Shown piece by piece: positions 1-11,267 of a DNA stretch of 52,452 bases. Each line of letters begins with the position of its first letter. Within the stretch, counting starts at the first letter, position 1. The stretch is from NCBI GenBank assembly GCA_913041275.1, contig CAJWHF010000004.1, forward strand, positions 1 through 52,452, read 5' to 3'. The DNA comes from an uncultured Opitutia bacterium. GTDB taxonomy: Bacteria; Verrucomicrobiota; Verrucomicrobiia; Opitutales; Coraliomargaritaceae. The position numbers were made by a program, and so were the translations under genes. Below the pieces are notes generated by a model. It made no database searches, was not told the origin of the DNA, and was given only the letters and a program-made list of their open reading frames with translations.

Positions 1-155
1 TGCTTCGCGATATCTGCACCTTTTTGCTCTACTATGACGAGAGTATTAATCGAAAGTACTAGTAGTAGTATAAAAGCCATCAGACTAAGGCTAATAACAA
101 GTGCAAAGCCAGCCTTGGATTCTTTACTTCTTTTTAATAAGCTGGGTATACGCAT
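1..155 (-). CDS. Prepilin-like / PilX-like membrane-anchored protein, N-terminal fragment (runs off left edge)
   Basis: Manual minus-strand translation from ATG at 155: MRIPSLLKRSKESKAGFALVISLSLMAFILLLVLSINTLVIVEQKGADIAK; basic N-terminus, G-F-A-L-V then a hydrophobic helix, like type IV prepilin-like N-termini; no stop before the window edge. Confidence 0.6.
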   Translation of the reverse strand, partial: MRIPSLLKRSKESKAGFALVISLSLMAFILLLVLSINTLVIVEQKGADIAK

Positions 156-267
156 ATTTAGTAATTATGATCACGACATTGTAGTAATCTAATTACGAAT
201 ATCAAGACTGGGCATCGTGAAAGGCATGTCGAAACACGCCACTTTAATGTTTCTTTCTGCTTTGTTA

Positions 268-1521
268 CTATCTTGCTACAGCAAGACCAGCAAGTCGTCC
301 AGTCGTCCAGGCTCCTTGAAAATTAAAGCCGCCAGTTATCCCGTCGATATCTAGGCATTCTCCAGCAAAATGAAGTCCGGGCACTAGTTTACTTTCCATC
401 GTTTTAAAATTGACCTCGCTTAGACGAACGCCGCCACAAGTTACAAATTCTTCTTTGTTGGTCGTCTTGCCAAGTATACTAAATCTTCCTGCTATGAGTT
501 CATCAATCAAAGCATTTTCTTTTGCTTTAGATAATTGCGCCCATTTCTGTTCGGAGGCGATGCCTGCGTATTCTACAAGACGCTCCCAAAGGCGACGTGG
601 AATTTCATCAAAGATTTTCGTTTTAACCTGGGTCTTACCGGCTCTAAGATTTTGGAATCGTTGGCGCACTTGGGACTCTTTTATATTACCAAGCCAATTA
701 ATTTGAATTTCAAAATGGTATTTGGCTTCCTGTAGATTACGTGCTTCCCACGCAGAGAGTCGGAGGATAGCGGGCCCACTTAGTCCACGGTGGGTAATTA
801 GGAGCGGACCAGTTTGCGCAGAATTTGGATCCTTAACTAAGGTAACCCGAGCGTTTTCTACGGAAAGCCCCGAGAGGCCGTGACTGCGTTTATCGGATAA
901 GTTAAAGGCAAATAGTGAAGGAGCGAGATCTTCTACCGTATGCCCCAGGGATTCAAGCGAGCGCGTAAGCGGGGATGCTTTCAATGAGCCCGCAGCGATC
1001 AGTACTTTATCCGCAGATTCTTGTGTGCCGTTCGAAAAATTAAGAATAAATGAAGTATTCTTTTTTATGCACTTCACTTTACATTCCTTACGTAGTTGTA
1101 CGCCAGCTTCGCGCGTGGCTTTTTGGAAGCAATCTATAATGGTCTGCGAGTCGTCGCTTAGCGGGAACATGCGTCCGTCTGGCTCGGCCTTTAGTTCAAT
1201 GCCGCGCCGGGCAAACCATTCCAGGGTATCCTGTGGTTGCCAGCGGTGAAAGGCTGCGCGTAATTCTCGGGAACCACGAGGATAGCGAGTCGCTAGTTCA
1301 TTTGGATCGAAGCACTTATGAATAACGTTACAACGACCACCACCGGAAACCTTAACCTTTTGCAAGGTGCGCTTACTCTGTTCATAGATTGTAACTTGTG
1401 CAGATGGATTACTCTCAGCTGCTGTGATTGCGGCAAAGTAACCAGAAGCGCCGCCTCCGATGATAGCTATATTGATCTTGGGCATATCAGAAACATCACT
1501 GTTAGGAAGGTGGGTTAACAT
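268..1521 (-). CDS. NAD(P)/FAD-dependent oxidoreductase, HI0933/BaiN-like flavoprotein family
   Basis: INIAIIGGGASGYFAAITAAE dinucleotide-binding motif, KVSGGGRCN, C-terminal GGVRLSEV...GLHFAGECLDIDGITGGFNFQGAWTTGRLAG; likely start is the internal Met at about 1485. Confidence 0.9.
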   Translation of the reverse strand: MLTHLPNSDVSDMPKINIAIIGGGASGYFAAITAAESNPSAQVTIYEQSKRTLQKVKVSGGGRCNVIHKCFDPNELATRYPRGSRELRAAFHRWQPQDTLEWFARRGIELKAEPDGRMFPLSDDSQTIIDCFQKATREAGVQLRKECKVKCIKKNTSFILNFSNGTQESADKVLIAAGSLKASPLTRSLESLGHTVEDLAPSLFAFNLSDKRSHGLSGLSVENARVTLVKDPNSAQTGPLLITHRGLSGPAILRLSAWEARNLQEAKYHFEIQINWLGNIKESQVRQRFQNLRAGKTQVKTKIFDEIPRRLWERLVEYAGIASEQKWAQLSKAKENALIDELIAGRFSILGKTTNKEEFVTCGGVRLSEVNFKTMESKLVPGLHFAGECLDIDGITGGFNFQGAWTTGRLAGLAVAR

Positions 1522-1597
1522 AGCTAGTCTTTGATCTTATAAATTCTTAATCGACTTTTTGCTATGACTAAAGACATTCATTTAAGATATAATTATT

Positions 1598-3454
1598 ATG
1601 CATCTATTATTTTTTTTACGATATTTCGTTCTACTTGCGGCGTCGCTAGGTCTTATTAATGTTAATGCATTAGCTACGGACTCTACTAAAGTTAGCGAGC
1701 CGCCCAATATTGTTTTGGTTATTACCGATGATCAGGGCTATGGAGATGTAGCCTTCACTGGAAATAATGTGATCAAAACCCCAGCGCTGGATCAGTTACG
1801 CAGGCAGAGCACTTTACTTAATAATTTCCACGTCGATCCAACCTGCGCCCCAACTCGCGCGGCTTTGATGACCGGGCGCTATTCTAGTCGATGCGGCGTT
1901 TGGCATACTGTTCAAGGTCGCAACATGTTGCGCGCACGTGAGATAACAATGGCAGATATTCTTAGACAGAATGGATACGCAACAGGTTTATTTGGAAAAT
2001 GGCATCTGGGTGATTGCTATCCTTATCGCCCCATGGATAGAGGTTTTGAGCATAGCGTATACCACCAAGCGGGCGGCGTCGGACAAGCACCCGATTACTG
2101 GGGAAATGATTATTTTGACGACACTTATATTGTTAATGGAAAGCATCAGCGCTTTGAAGGGTTTTGCACAGATATTTGGTTCCAAGAAGGTATCAGTTTT
2201 ATAGAAAGTAATGTTCGGGAGGGGCGGCCCTTCTTTGCATACATTTCTACCAATGCTCCGCATAGCCCATTTTACTGTCCGCGGGAATATACAGAGCCAT
2301 ATGAAGGTAACCCTGGTGTATCAAGGCCTGAGTTCTATGGCATGGTCACCAATATCGACGACAATATATCTAAATTGATGAACCGGCTCGATACACTAGG
2401 CGTGGCGGATAATACCATCTTAATTTTTATGACCGATAACGGCACGGCTGGCGGGCTATATGCAGGTCGTGGCTATGACGGCGGTATGCGTGGATCGAAG
2501 AACTCTGAATACGAAGGAGGGCACCGTGTACCCATGTTAATTCGATGGGTGGACGGAAAGATTGAGGCAGGTAAATCCGTAGAGAAATTGACAGCGCATA
2601 TGGACCTTTTGCCGACGCTAATTAATCTACTAGCTCTCAAAGCGCCGAACATTAATTTTGATGGGATGAGTATTCGCGATTTACTCTACACCGACGGTAG
2701 TCAGTGGCCGGAGCGCACACTGGTTGTGGAATCGCAGCGTGTAGTAAGCCCAATCAAGTGGCGAAAAAGTGCGGTTATGACGAATCGTTGGCGCCTTGTT
2801 AACGGCGAAGAGCTATTTGATATAAAGGCAGACCCGAAGCAAAAAAATGACATTTCCGATCAGCACTCAGGGGAGTTTAATTATTTATACGATCAATATA
2901 ATAGTTATTGGCGGGATGTTTCCGGTGAGCATGACTTAACAAGCAGCATAACAATTGGTTCTGATCATTCGCCGATTGTCTCGCTCTCTTCGCACGATTG
3001 GCTAATTGATGGTAGGCCGCCATGGAATCAGAAGCATATTATTGATGGCGATTATGCAGAGGTCTCTCACTGGTCGATTAAGGTCGAGCAAGACGGCTTT
3101 TACGAATTCTCACTAAGACGCTGGCCAGTAGAAGCAGATAAAGGTATAAATGATGGTTCCTTCGGCAAAGCGTTTAATTACAATCAGGTACGTTTATGTA
3201 TTGGGCAAGTCGATGAAACTAAGGACATACCTATGGGTGCCAAAGAGGTTACATTTCGAGTTTATCTAAAAAGAGGATACACCAAGCTAGAACCTACTTT
3301 CATTGGGCCAGAGCTTACGGCTACGCCTTATTACGCGTATGTCACTCATAAGCCATTTACTAGTTGGCAGACTCCAGAGGGAATGGGCATTCCAATATAT
3401 GATCCTACTTATGGACGTGTGCCGCCTCAGGTTTCCAAAGTGAAGCCCAAGTGA
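1598..3454 (+). CDS. Secreted arylsulfatase (alkaline-phosphatase-like superfamily) with C-terminal extension
   Basis: Signal-like N-terminus; [14 protein letters not shown]; sulfatase signature C-A-P-T-R in [23 protein letters not shown]. Confidence 0.93.
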   Translation: MHLLFFLRYFVLLAASLGLINVNALATDSTKVSEPPNIVLVITDDQGYGDVAFTGNNVIKTPALDQLRRQSTLLNNFHVDPTCAPTRAALMTGRYSSRCGVWHTVQGRNMLRAREITMADILRQNGYATGLFGKWHLGDCYPYRPMDRGFEHSVYHQAGGVGQAPDYWGNDYFDDTYIVNGKHQRFEGFCTDIWFQEGISFIESNVREGRPFFAYISTNAPHSPFYCPREYTEPYEGNPGVSRPEFYGMVTNIDDNISKLMNRLDTLGVADNTILIFMTDNGTAGGLYAGRGYDGGMRGSKNSEYEGGHRVPMLIRWVDGKIEAGKSVEKLTAHMDLLPTLINLLALKAPNINFDGMSIRDLLYTDGSQWPERTLVVESQRVVSPIKWRKSAVMTNRWRLVNGEELFDIKADPKQKNDISDQHSGEFNYLYDQYNSYWRDVSGEHDLTSSITIGSDHSPIVSLSSHDWLIDGRPPWNQKHIIDGDYAEVSHWSIKVEQDGFYEFSLRRWPVEADKGINDGSFGKAFNYNQVRLCIGQVDETKDIPMGAKEVTFRVYLKRGYTKLEPTFIGPELTATPYYAYVTHKPFTSWQTPEGMGIPIYDPTYGRVPPQVSKVKPK

Positions 3455-3519
3455 GTATTATCCAACATTTTTGTAAAAAAAAGTTCCGTAGCTGATAGAT
3501 ATAATAAGGCATAAATATA

Positions 3520-5058
3520 GTGAAATATACTATAGTATTAATTCTAGCATTTTTGGTACGGGACTCTTGTTTATGTGCTAATGAGCCGGTATCCAATAAG
3601 GATTCACTTGAAGTGCCATCTAGTAGTTCGGGACTAGCCGAACAAAAGCCGAATATTATTTTCATCTTAGTGGATGACCTAGGCAAAGAGTGGATAGGAT
3701 GCTACGGCGGACAGAATATTGAGACCCCGAATATCGATTCACTGGCTGCGTCCGGGATAAAGTTTAATAACGTTTATTCTATGCCACAATGCACGCCTTC
3801 GCGCGCTTGCTTTCTAACCGGGCAGTATCCCTTTCGTAATGGTTGGGTCAATCATTGGGACGTGCCTCGTTGGGGTGTAGGCTATTTCGACTGGGCTAAA
3901 AATCCTAGTATTGCGCGAATGATGCAGTCTGCAGGATATCGCACAGCTGCAGCTGGTAAATGGCAGTTAAATGATTTCCGTGAGCACCCCGACGCTATGT
4001 CAAGGCACGGCTTTGATGCCTATTGTATGTGGACTGGTGGTGAGACGGACCCCAATGACGCTATTCATGGAGAGATCAGCGATCAGCGTTACTGGAATCC
4101 TTACATCCATACTCAAGACGGCAGTAGGACTTATCCGGGGGAGTTCGGCCCTGATATTTATAATCAATTTTTGCTTAATTTCATAACAGAGAACAAAGAT
4201 CGACCATTCTTTATCTATTATCCAATGGTCCTGCCGCACACGCCCTTTACCTCGACGCCCCTAGAGCCAGCAGCAGAGGGTAAAATGGGGCGACATCGAG
4301 CTATGGTGCGCTACATAGATCATCTAGTAGGCCAGACCGTGAATCATCTCGAAGAACTCGGTATTCGCAAAAATACACTCATAGTTTTTACTTCTGATAA
4401 TGGCACTGTGAGTTCGATCCGTAATCAAATGAACGCGCGCCTAGTTATTGGGGGTAAAACAAAGACTACTGAAAATGGAGTGAATGCGCCATTTATCGTC
4501 AATTTCCCATCGCTAGTTTTAGGAGGTCAAACTAGCAACGTGTTAATAGATTTTACAGACATGTTGCCGACTTTTGCTGAGTTAGCTGCCGCCCAACCAG
4601 AACCCGGCTATATCTACGACGGTGTGTCCGCTAAGGAAGCATTTCTAGGTAAGGAGATGCAAGTAGCCCGGTCATGGATTCTTGCTATGGGTAGCAAACC
4701 AGCGGTAGCAACCGATCGTGGAATCGAAAATGCATATTATTTTCGAGACCGAGTCCTCCGTGAGTCCCGCTATAAGCTTTTTGTGGGCGCTGATCGGACG
4801 CCAGAGAAATTAGTAGATCTTGCGAACGACCCAGAAGAGAAAAATAATCTCATTACAAATGCTGAATTCAGTCCGATTGTGGTGCGTATAATGTCAGTCG
4901 TTGATAGTCAGCCAGTTAGAGACAACGATCCTTTTTACACTGTATTAGAGGAATACCCGCATTATGAAACAGATGGAAATTTGAGTGTGAGCGCACCAAA
5001 GAAAAGCTTAGTGCATAAGATTGGATATAAAAATCAATTTCCTGCTGCTAGCGAATAG
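3520..5058 (+). CDS. Secreted sulfatase
   Basis: GTG start; signal-like N-terminus; NIIFILVDDLGKEWIGCYG; C-T-P-S-R in MPQCTPSRACFLTGQYPFR; AGKWQLND. Confidence 0.92.
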   Translation: MKYTIVLILAFLVRDSCLCANEPVSNKDSLEVPSSSSGLAEQKPNIIFILVDDLGKEWIGCYGGQNIETPNIDSLAASGIKFNNVYSMPQCTPSRACFLTGQYPFRNGWVNHWDVPRWGVGYFDWAKNPSIARMMQSAGYRTAAAGKWQLNDFREHPDAMSRHGFDAYCMWTGGETDPNDAIHGEISDQRYWNPYIHTQDGSRTYPGEFGPDIYNQFLLNFITENKDRPFFIYYPMVLPHTPFTSTPLEPAAEGKMGRHRAMVRYIDHLVGQTVNHLEELGIRKNTLIVFTSDNGTVSSIRNQMNARLVIGGKTKTTENGVNAPFIVNFPSLVLGGQTSNVLIDFTDMLPTFAELAAAQPEPGYIYDGVSAKEAFLGKEMQVARSWILAMGSKPAVATDRGIENAYYFRDRVLRESRYKLFVGADRTPEKLVDLANDPEEKNNLITNAEFSPIVVRIMSVVDSQPVRDNDPFYTVLEEYPHYETDGNLSVSAPKKSLVHKIGYKNQFPAASE

Positions 5059-6951
5059 TTAGAGTGATTTTAGTGCTTCTAGACTTTCGTAAGCTAGCAG
5101 AATTTCGTTTTCTAATATTTCGAGTTTTTGCGCATCGCCTGTCAGGTCGCTAGCCGAGTCTTGATAGTAATCAGCAGATGCCATACGCGTAGAGAGCATT
5201 GCGAATTCATCTTCCATATCTCCAATTTTTACAGGTAATGTTTTGAGAGCTTCTCGTTCTTTATTTGTGAGGCTTCTTTTTTTAGAGGTAGTAGAATTGG
5301 GAAGTGTGGCACTTTTATCTGATCGTGAATCTTTTGGGCTGAGATTTGTTAATTTCTCTTCCTGTCTTTGGAGCCACTCATCGCAACTGCCAGCATATTC
5401 TTTAACTTGGCCATTTCCTTCAAGGGCGATGGTGCTAGTTACAACATTCTCTAGAAAGCTTCGGTCGTGACTAACTAGTAACAGTGTGCCACTGTATTCA
5501 AGCAGACGCTCTTCAAGTAGCTCAACAGTTTCAATATCTAGGTCATTAGTTGGCTCATCTAAGACAAGGACATTAGCTGGTTGGATAAATAGTTTGGCTA
5601 AAAGTAGACGAGCGCGCTCGCCTCCGGATAATTTAGTAATAGGCGATCGTGAGGTATGTGGCGTAAAAAGAAAGTCTTGGAGGTATGAAATTATATGACG
5701 TGGCTTACCGTTCACGTTGACCATTTCACCTGCGGGATGTACGTTCTGAGCAAGCGTGAGTTTTTCATCAAGTTGGTTGCGGTGTTGATCAAAATAGGCG
5801 ACTTCTAGTTTTGTTCCGTGAGTAACACTCCCGCTTATTGGCTCTATTTTTTTAAGTAGTAGATCCAGAAGGGTGGTCTTGCCAGATCCGTTAAGACCGA
5901 CGATTCCGATCTTTGCACCTCGCCAGATAGTCGAGTTGAAATTTTGAATAAGAGGTTCTTTTTTCCAACTATAGTTAAGGCTATTGATAGTAATAACTTT
6001 TCGGCCAGAGAGTTTCGCATCACTTAGGTCTAGTTTAGACTTTCCTTGTAGCTTCCTACGTTCCGCGTGTTCTTCACGCATTTTCATCAATGTGCGAACT
6101 CGACCCTCATTACGGGTTCGACGAGCCTGAATGCCCTTACGTATCCATACCTCCTCTTCGGCTAGCTTTTTATTAAATACAGCCTGCTGCTTGGCTTCAC
6201 CTGCCAACAGATCGGCCTTGCGCTGAAGATAAGTAGGATAGTCGCATTCCCAACGAGTGAGTTTACCACGGTCTAGATCAAGAATTTTGTTAGCGACTCG
6301 TCGTATAAAAGCTCGGTCGTGTGAGACAAAAAGTAGTGCGACATCAGACTTGTGGAGGAATTCTTCTAGCCAGCGAATACCAGGAATATCTAAGTGGTTG
6401 GTTGGTTCGTCTAAAAGCAGAATATGAGGAGACGCACTTAGCGCTCTGGCTAGGAGTGCGCGGCGCTTGTTTCCCCCCGATAGTGTAGCAAATGGTTGAT
6501 CGCCGTCGATTTCGACTCTTTGAAGTAGGTTCTGAACCTTGTGCTCTATGGCCCAACCATCCGTATGATCTAGTTCAATTTGGAGCTCGTCCAGCCTGTT
6601 GGCTATGGCGGTGTCGTTCGGATTTATCTCAATCTCTAAGAGTAGGTGATGGTACTCGGCTATGGTACGGGCTGCCTTGCCTAGACCTTGAGCTACTACT
6701 TCGAATACACTGCCGCTAAGCTCATCAGGAACTTCCTGGTCGAGCTTGCCAATTCTGAGATCGGGGATAGATTCCAACTCACCCTTATCGGGTCCGACTT
6801 CGCCATTAATAATACGAAGTAAGGTAGATTTTCCCTCACCATTACGCCCTAACAAACAAATGCGTTCACGCTTGGCGATAGTGAGCCCAGAATTGTCTAG
6901 TAGTTTAGGGCCACCATAGGAGACAGTTAGATTACGATATGAGAGTAGCAT
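5059..6951 (-). CDS. ABC-F family ATPase (Uup-like)
   Basis: Two ABC cassettes: GRNGEGKST / [15 protein letters not shown] / [11 protein letters not shown] and GLNGSGKTT / [14 protein letters not shown] / [12 protein letters not shown]-terminal coiled-coil-like region. Confidence 0.93.
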   Translation of the reverse strand: MLLSYRNLTVSYGGPKLLDNSGLTIAKRERICLLGRNGEGKSTLLRIINGEVGPDKGELESIPDLRIGKLDQEVPDELSGSVFEVVAQGLGKAARTIAEYHHLLLEIEINPNDTAIANRLDELQIELDHTDGWAIEHKVQNLLQRVEIDGDQPFATLSGGNKRRALLARALSASPHILLLDEPTNHLDIPGIRWLEEFLHKSDVALLFVSHDRAFIRRVANKILDLDRGKLTRWECDYPTYLQRKADLLAGEAKQQAVFNKKLAEEEVWIRKGIQARRTRNEGRVRTLMKMREEHAERRKLQGKSKLDLSDAKLSGRKVITINSLNYSWKKEPLIQNFNSTIWRGAKIGIVGLNGSGKTTLLDLLLKKIEPISGSVTHGTKLEVAYFDQHRNQLDEKLTLAQNVHPAGEMVNVNGKPRHIISYLQDFLFTPHTSRSPITKLSGGERARLLLAKLFIQPANVLVLDEPTNDLDIETVELLEERLLEYSGTLLLVSHDRSFLENVVTSTIALEGNGQVKEYAGSCDEWLQRQEEKLTNLSPKDSRSDKSATLPNSTTSKKRSLTNKEREALKTLPVKIGDMEDEFAMLSTRMASADYYQDSASDLTGDAQKLEILENEILLAYESLEALKSL

Positions 6952-7025
6952 TAGTTCCTAGGGCAGAACGAAGAATGTAGAATAAAATATAGAGCACTAG
7001 AGAGTATTTCTCTCTTGGGACTTAG

Positions 7026-7730
7026 TTAAACCTTTTTTAGAAGGTACTCAATGTAGGCTAGGTCATTCACAGACGTTAGCTTTGGGTTCGGATATGCACT
7101 TGGGACAAGGCTGCATTTTAATCCAATACTATCGTATGCAGAAGCGTCGTCGGTGACCCTTAGTTTCTTTTTCGCTACATTTTTGTAGGCTTCTAGAATA
7201 TTTTTAAAATTAAATACTTGCGGCGTTTCCATCGCCCAAAGGCCAGTTCTATCGAGGTTCTCTAGTTTTTGTTTGCGCGCATTATCGGTGCTTCTAATTC
7301 GCTTAATAGTATCAACTATTGGATGCGCTAGGCATGCAGCACCATCTTGCTTGGCGATTATGTTAAGTTCTTTGATTGCTTCGCTACGTAAGCAGGGTCG
7401 GGCGCAATCGTGAATGAATACCTGCGTACATACAGGGTCGATGATCTTGAGAGCGCTAAAGACAGAAGTTTGCCTGTCGCTACCGCCTTGTACAGTTTGT
7501 ATGTTTAAGTGGCCAAGATCATTCTTTTCAATAATCGACGCGACTTTTTTCATTTGTGATACGTCTCGGTAGACGATTATAAATTCATCAACTATCTTTG
7601 ACTGAGCAAAAGCTTCGATGCTATATAAGATGACGGGTTTACCGTGGATCGATGTAAGGACTTTGTCTCCTACACTTCCTTGCATGCGAGTACCACTGCC
7701 TGCGGCTAATAGTATGGCGAAAGTAGACAT
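7026..7730 (-). CDS. ispD: 2-C-methyl-D-erythritol 4-phosphate cytidylyltransferase
   Basis: FAILLAAGSGTRMQGSVGDKVLTSIHGKPVILYSIEAF; VFIHDCARP; TDDASAYDSIG. Confidence 0.92.
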   Translation of the reverse strand: MSTFAILLAAGSGTRMQGSVGDKVLTSIHGKPVILYSIEAFAQSKIVDEFIIVYRDVSQMKKVASIIEKNDLGHLNIQTVQGGSDRQTSVFSALKIIDPVCTQVFIHDCARPCLRSEAIKELNIIAKQDGAACLAHPIVDTIKRIRSTDNARKQKLENLDRTGLWAMETPQVFNFKNILEAYKNVAKKKLRVTDDASAYDSIGLKCSLVPSAYPNPKLTSVNDLAYIEYLLKKV

Positions 7731-7731
7731 T

Positions 7732-8469
7732 TTACTCTATCTCTAGACGGATTGCACGGGCGGTGGCAGCAGGATTATCAGACTTAAGTATAGGCCTGCC
7801 GACGACAATGAAGTTAGAACCAGCCGCCGCAGCCGCAGCAGGTGTCATTACTCGCTTTTGCTCGTCCTTAAAACTGCCGGTGGGTCGGATACCAGGAGTT
7901 ACAATAATTGGATTATGACCGAAGCGGTCGCGTAGAGGTGCGAGCTCGAGCGAGGAGCAGACAAGCCCTTGAATGCCTGATCTTAGTGTCATATCGGCCA
8001 AATGAAGCACTTGTTCTTCGGTAGTCTTTTGGACATTAAGCGAGTGTAGTTGCGCTTCGTTCATCGAGGTTAGCACAGTAACAGCTAGAAGGTTTAATTG
8101 AGCGGAGTAGTCGGATCGAGCTTGATTCGCCCATTGTAGCATTTCACTGCCACCGCTCGCGTGCAGGGTGAGTAGTTCGACAGGTAGTGTAGCTATACTT
8201 TTTACCGTTTTACTAACAGTATTGGGAATATCATGTAGTTTCAGGTCTAAAAAAACTTTGTAGTCTCTGCCCGCGATCTCTCGGACAAATTCGGGGCCGT
8301 GCGCAGTAAACATCTGCAGACCGATTTTTACCCACTTGATCGAGTCACCAAGGCAATCGAGCATTGCTAGGGCTTCTTCTCGTGTTTCTAGGTCTAATGC
8401 TAGTATGAGTTGGCAGGGGACTGGATTGGTCATAGTGATAGAATAACTAGTGATTTCTGTCTTTGGCAA
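7732..8469 (-). CDS. pyrF: Orotidine 5'-phosphate decarboxylase
   Basis: LILALDLETREEAL; WVKIGLQMFTAHGPEFV; VFLDLKLHDIPNTV; VTPGIRP; VVGRPI; likely true start at internal Met at about 8433. Confidence 0.93.
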   Translation of the reverse strand: MPKTEITSYSITMTNPVPCQLILALDLETREEALAMLDCLGDSIKWVKIGLQMFTAHGPEFVREIAGRDYKVFLDLKLHDIPNTVSKTVKSIATLPVELLTLHASGGSEMLQWANQARSDYSAQLNLLAVTVLTSMNEAQLHSLNVQKTTEEQVLHLADMTLRSGIQGLVCSSLELAPLRDRFGHNPIIVTPGIRPTGSFKDEQKRVMTPAAAAAAGSNFIVVGRPILKSDNPAATARAIRLEIE

Positions 8470-8531
8470 AGAACAAAAGTGTAAATTTTCATGTCGTAGG
8501 TATCGAAGTGTGTGTTTAAATACTATGTTTT

Positions 8532-9410
8532 ATGCATTCACTCTCTTTAAATTCGCCGGCAAAAGTAAATCTCACACTTTCCGTTCACGCTCGGCGCAGT
8601 GATGATTACCATGACTTAAGCTCTTTGGTAGTAGCTCTAGCCTTCGGTGACAGTTTGCATCTGTCTTTGAATAAAAACAGCAAAGACCGACTGTATAGCG
8701 ACGACCCTGATGTTCCAACTGGTGAAAATAATCTTATTCTCAAAGCAGCTGCCGCTTTTAGATCCATAACGGGCATGAGTATGTTTTTTGATTTTGAATT
8801 AGAAAAGCGTATTCCAATGGGTGCGGGACTTGGCGGAGGAAGCAGCAACGCAGCAATCGCTCTAACTGGAATGAATCAGTTGAGTGGATCACCGTTGAGT
8901 CGCTTAGACTTACTTCATGTAGCTGCTAAACTTGGCTCAGACTGCCCATTTTTTATTCAAATGCTTCCTGCGAATTTGTCAGGACGAGGTGAAATTATTG
9001 ATTTATTGCCAAAGGAGCACGCAGTTAAATTAAAGGGGCAAAAGTTATTACTTTTTTGCCCACCATTGCGTATCAATACGGTTTGGGCTTATAAGCGTTT
9101 GGCAGAAACGTATCCGCTTGCTTACGAATCCGAAGAAGTAGCAAACACTCGTATGGAGGCATTTTACGCTTCTGGTTCTATCTCCGAACTTTTGTCAAAT
9201 ACCTTTGAAACATGCGTAGGCAGCAAGTATTTGGTAATTCCATGCCTTTTGGAGCAATTGCGCTCCGAGGGAATTCCTTGTTCCATGACTGGAAGTGGTA
9301 GCTGCTGTTTCGCGTTGACGGGACCTGAATCCAATGTAGAAGAAATTAGAAAATTGTGCCATCAAGCCTGGGGTAATGAGATATTTTTTGTTGAAACTTC
9401 AATTCTCTAA
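8532..9410 (+). CDS. ispE: 4-diphosphocytidyl-2-C-methyl-D-erythritol kinase
   Basis: SPAKVNLTLSVHARRSDDYHDL; PMGAGLGGGSSNAA GHMP-kinase motif; GSDCPFF; MTGSGSCCFAL. Confidence 0.93.
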   Translation: MHSLSLNSPAKVNLTLSVHARRSDDYHDLSSLVVALAFGDSLHLSLNKNSKDRLYSDDPDVPTGENNLILKAAAAFRSITGMSMFFDFELEKRIPMGAGLGGGSSNAAIALTGMNQLSGSPLSRLDLLHVAAKLGSDCPFFIQMLPANLSGRGEIIDLLPKEHAVKLKGQKLLLFCPPLRINTVWAYKRLAETYPLAYESEEVANTRMEAFYASGSISELLSNTFETCVGSKYLVIPCLLEQLRSEGIPCSMTGSGSCCFALTGPESNVEEIRKLCHQAWGNEIFFVETSIL

Positions 9411-9463
9411 TTCGACCATAGCCAATTGAGCGCAAGTAATGTGTAAAATAGCCCAAGTAAACT

Positions 9464-11224
9464 GTGTCTGAAAATCATAATAACGAGGAAGTCCTAATCG
9501 AAGGCATCGCTGCATCTCCCGGCGTTGCACTAGGTCGTGCAGTGGTTTATCTGCAAAAACAGTTAGATGTCCCTTGTTATGATTTAAAAGATGATCAATT
9601 AGAGTCAGAGTTAGAACGATTCGATCAGGCCATCTTAGAAACTCGTGCTGAAATCACGCAAATACGCGATAAAATCGCTAACAGTCTAGGGGAGGGGGAG
9701 GCACGCATCTTTGATGCTCATCTACTCGTACTGGAGGACGTTGCGTTGCTAGATGAGGTCACTGCTGAGGTTCGAAATAATAAAAAGAATATAGAGTTCT
9801 GTTACGACAACGTAGCGCAGCGATACATTTCGTTTTTTCAATCCATGGAGGATGAGTATTTGCGCGAACGTGTTTCGGATATTCGTGATGTTTCCAAGCG
9901 CCTCTTGCACAACCTCATTGGCATGAAGAACGTCAATCTTGGTCACCTGGCTGCCGAGAGTATTATAATTTCTGAAGACATTTCACCATCGGATGCTGCA
10001 GACTTGGACCGTAGTAAACTACTTGGATTCGTTACAGACGCTGGGGGCAAGACTAGCCATTCGGTAATTATGGCACGCTCCCTTCGAATTCCTGCGGTTG
10101 TAGGTACCCACGATGCCACTAAAAAGATTGCGAGCGGTGATAATATCTTAGTCGATGGTCACGAAGGTATTATCGTAGTTAATCCTAGTCAGAGCCGTCT
10201 CTTTCAGTACGGAAAGTTGGCTACCGAAAGAAAGAAAAGGGATGATACATTTAACTCCTTTATTTCAGAACCCGCACATACTCTTGACGGTGCATCTATT
10301 GAATTGATGGCTAATGTCGACGGGATACAAGAGATGGAACATGCCAGAAATATGTATGCTGCTGGCGTTGGTCTGTTTAGAACAGAGGGCATTTTTCTGC
10401 GTCATCATGGATATCCACCTGAATCCGTGCAATATGAGGAATATCGCTCTGTAGTTGAAGCTGCCGAGGGTCAGGCTGTTATTATACGTACGCTTGATGT
10501 AGGTGGAGATAAGATTATAGGTGATGAGAATGTGAAGGAAGATAACTCCTTTATGGGCAGTAGGGCTATACGATTTTGCCTAGAAAATGTAGATATATTT
10601 AGAACTCAGCTCCGTGCCATCCTTCGCGCGAGCATGCATGGAAATGTTAAGATCATGTATCCTATGATCAGTGGTATGGATGAGCTTTTTCAAGCAAATG
10701 CTGTACTCGCTTCCGTCAAAGATGAGCTAATAGAAGAGGGTGAATCTTTCGATGAAAAAATTGAAGTTGGTGTCATGATTGAAGTACCAAGCGCGGCAAC
10801 TATAGTTGATTTACTTGCAGCGCAGACTGACTTCTTAAGCATTGGGACAAATGATCTGATTCAGTATATTATTGCAGTGGATCGGCTAAATGATCGCGTT
10901 GCTCACCTCTACGATCCAGCTCATCCTGCGGTATTACGTACACTCAAATCTATAATAGATGGAGCCAAGGCTGCGAATACACCTGTTAGTATTTGCGGAG
11001 AGATCGCCGGAGATCCAGTCTTTGCAGGGATTCTTTTAGCTATGGGAGCTGACTCTTTGAGCCTTACCTCAAGTTTACTTCCAGAAGTTAAGTATTTTAT
11101 CCGCCAAATTAAAAAGTCGGACGCGCAAGCACTAGTACGCGAAATTATGCGAATTAATGACAGTGCTGAAATTGTCGAAAAACTTAAAGAATTTCGGCAG
11201 AATGCTCTTGGTGAATTAGCGTAA
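9464..11224 (+). CDS. ptsI: Phosphoenolpyruvate-protein phosphotransferase (PTS enzyme I)
   Basis: GTG start; GGKTSHSVIMARSLRIPAVVG active-site His motif; GVGLFRTEGIFL; DFLSIGTNDLIQYIIAVDR; ICGEIAGDP. Confidence 0.95.
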   Translation: MSENHNNEEVLIEGIAASPGVALGRAVVYLQKQLDVPCYDLKDDQLESELERFDQAILETRAEITQIRDKIANSLGEGEARIFDAHLLVLEDVALLDEVTAEVRNNKKNIEFCYDNVAQRYISFFQSMEDEYLRERVSDIRDVSKRLLHNLIGMKNVNLGHLAAESIIISEDISPSDAADLDRSKLLGFVTDAGGKTSHSVIMARSLRIPAVVGTHDATKKIASGDNILVDGHEGIIVVNPSQSRLFQYGKLATERKKRDDTFNSFISEPAHTLDGASIELMANVDGIQEMEHARNMYAAGVGLFRTEGIFLRHHGYPPESVQYEEYRSVVEAAEGQAVIIRTLDVGGDKIIGDENVKEDNSFMGSRAIRFCLENVDIFRTQLRAILRASMHGNVKIMYPMISGMDELFQANAVLASVKDELIEEGESFDEKIEVGVMIEVPSAATIVDLLAAQTDFLSIGTNDLIQYIIAVDRLNDRVAHLYDPAHPAVLRTLKSIIDGAKAANTPVSICGEIAGDPVFAGILLAMGADSLSLTSSLLPEVKYFIRQIKKSDAQALVREIMRINDSAEIVEKLKEFRQNALGELA

Positions 11225-11267
11225 TTGTTTCCAGATGCAATCTGTAATAGTCGTATTAAAATACTCT

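Noticed and set aside
410-1518. Plus-strand ORFs (410..706, 535..735, 1025..1249, 1318..1518) antisense to the flavoprotein
   Set aside because: They lie opposite a strongly supported CDS and show no recognisable protein features
6997-7013. agagag-tattt-ctctct hairpin between ispD and the ABC-F gene as terminator
   Set aside because: Short stem with no U tract in the transcribed minus-strand direction
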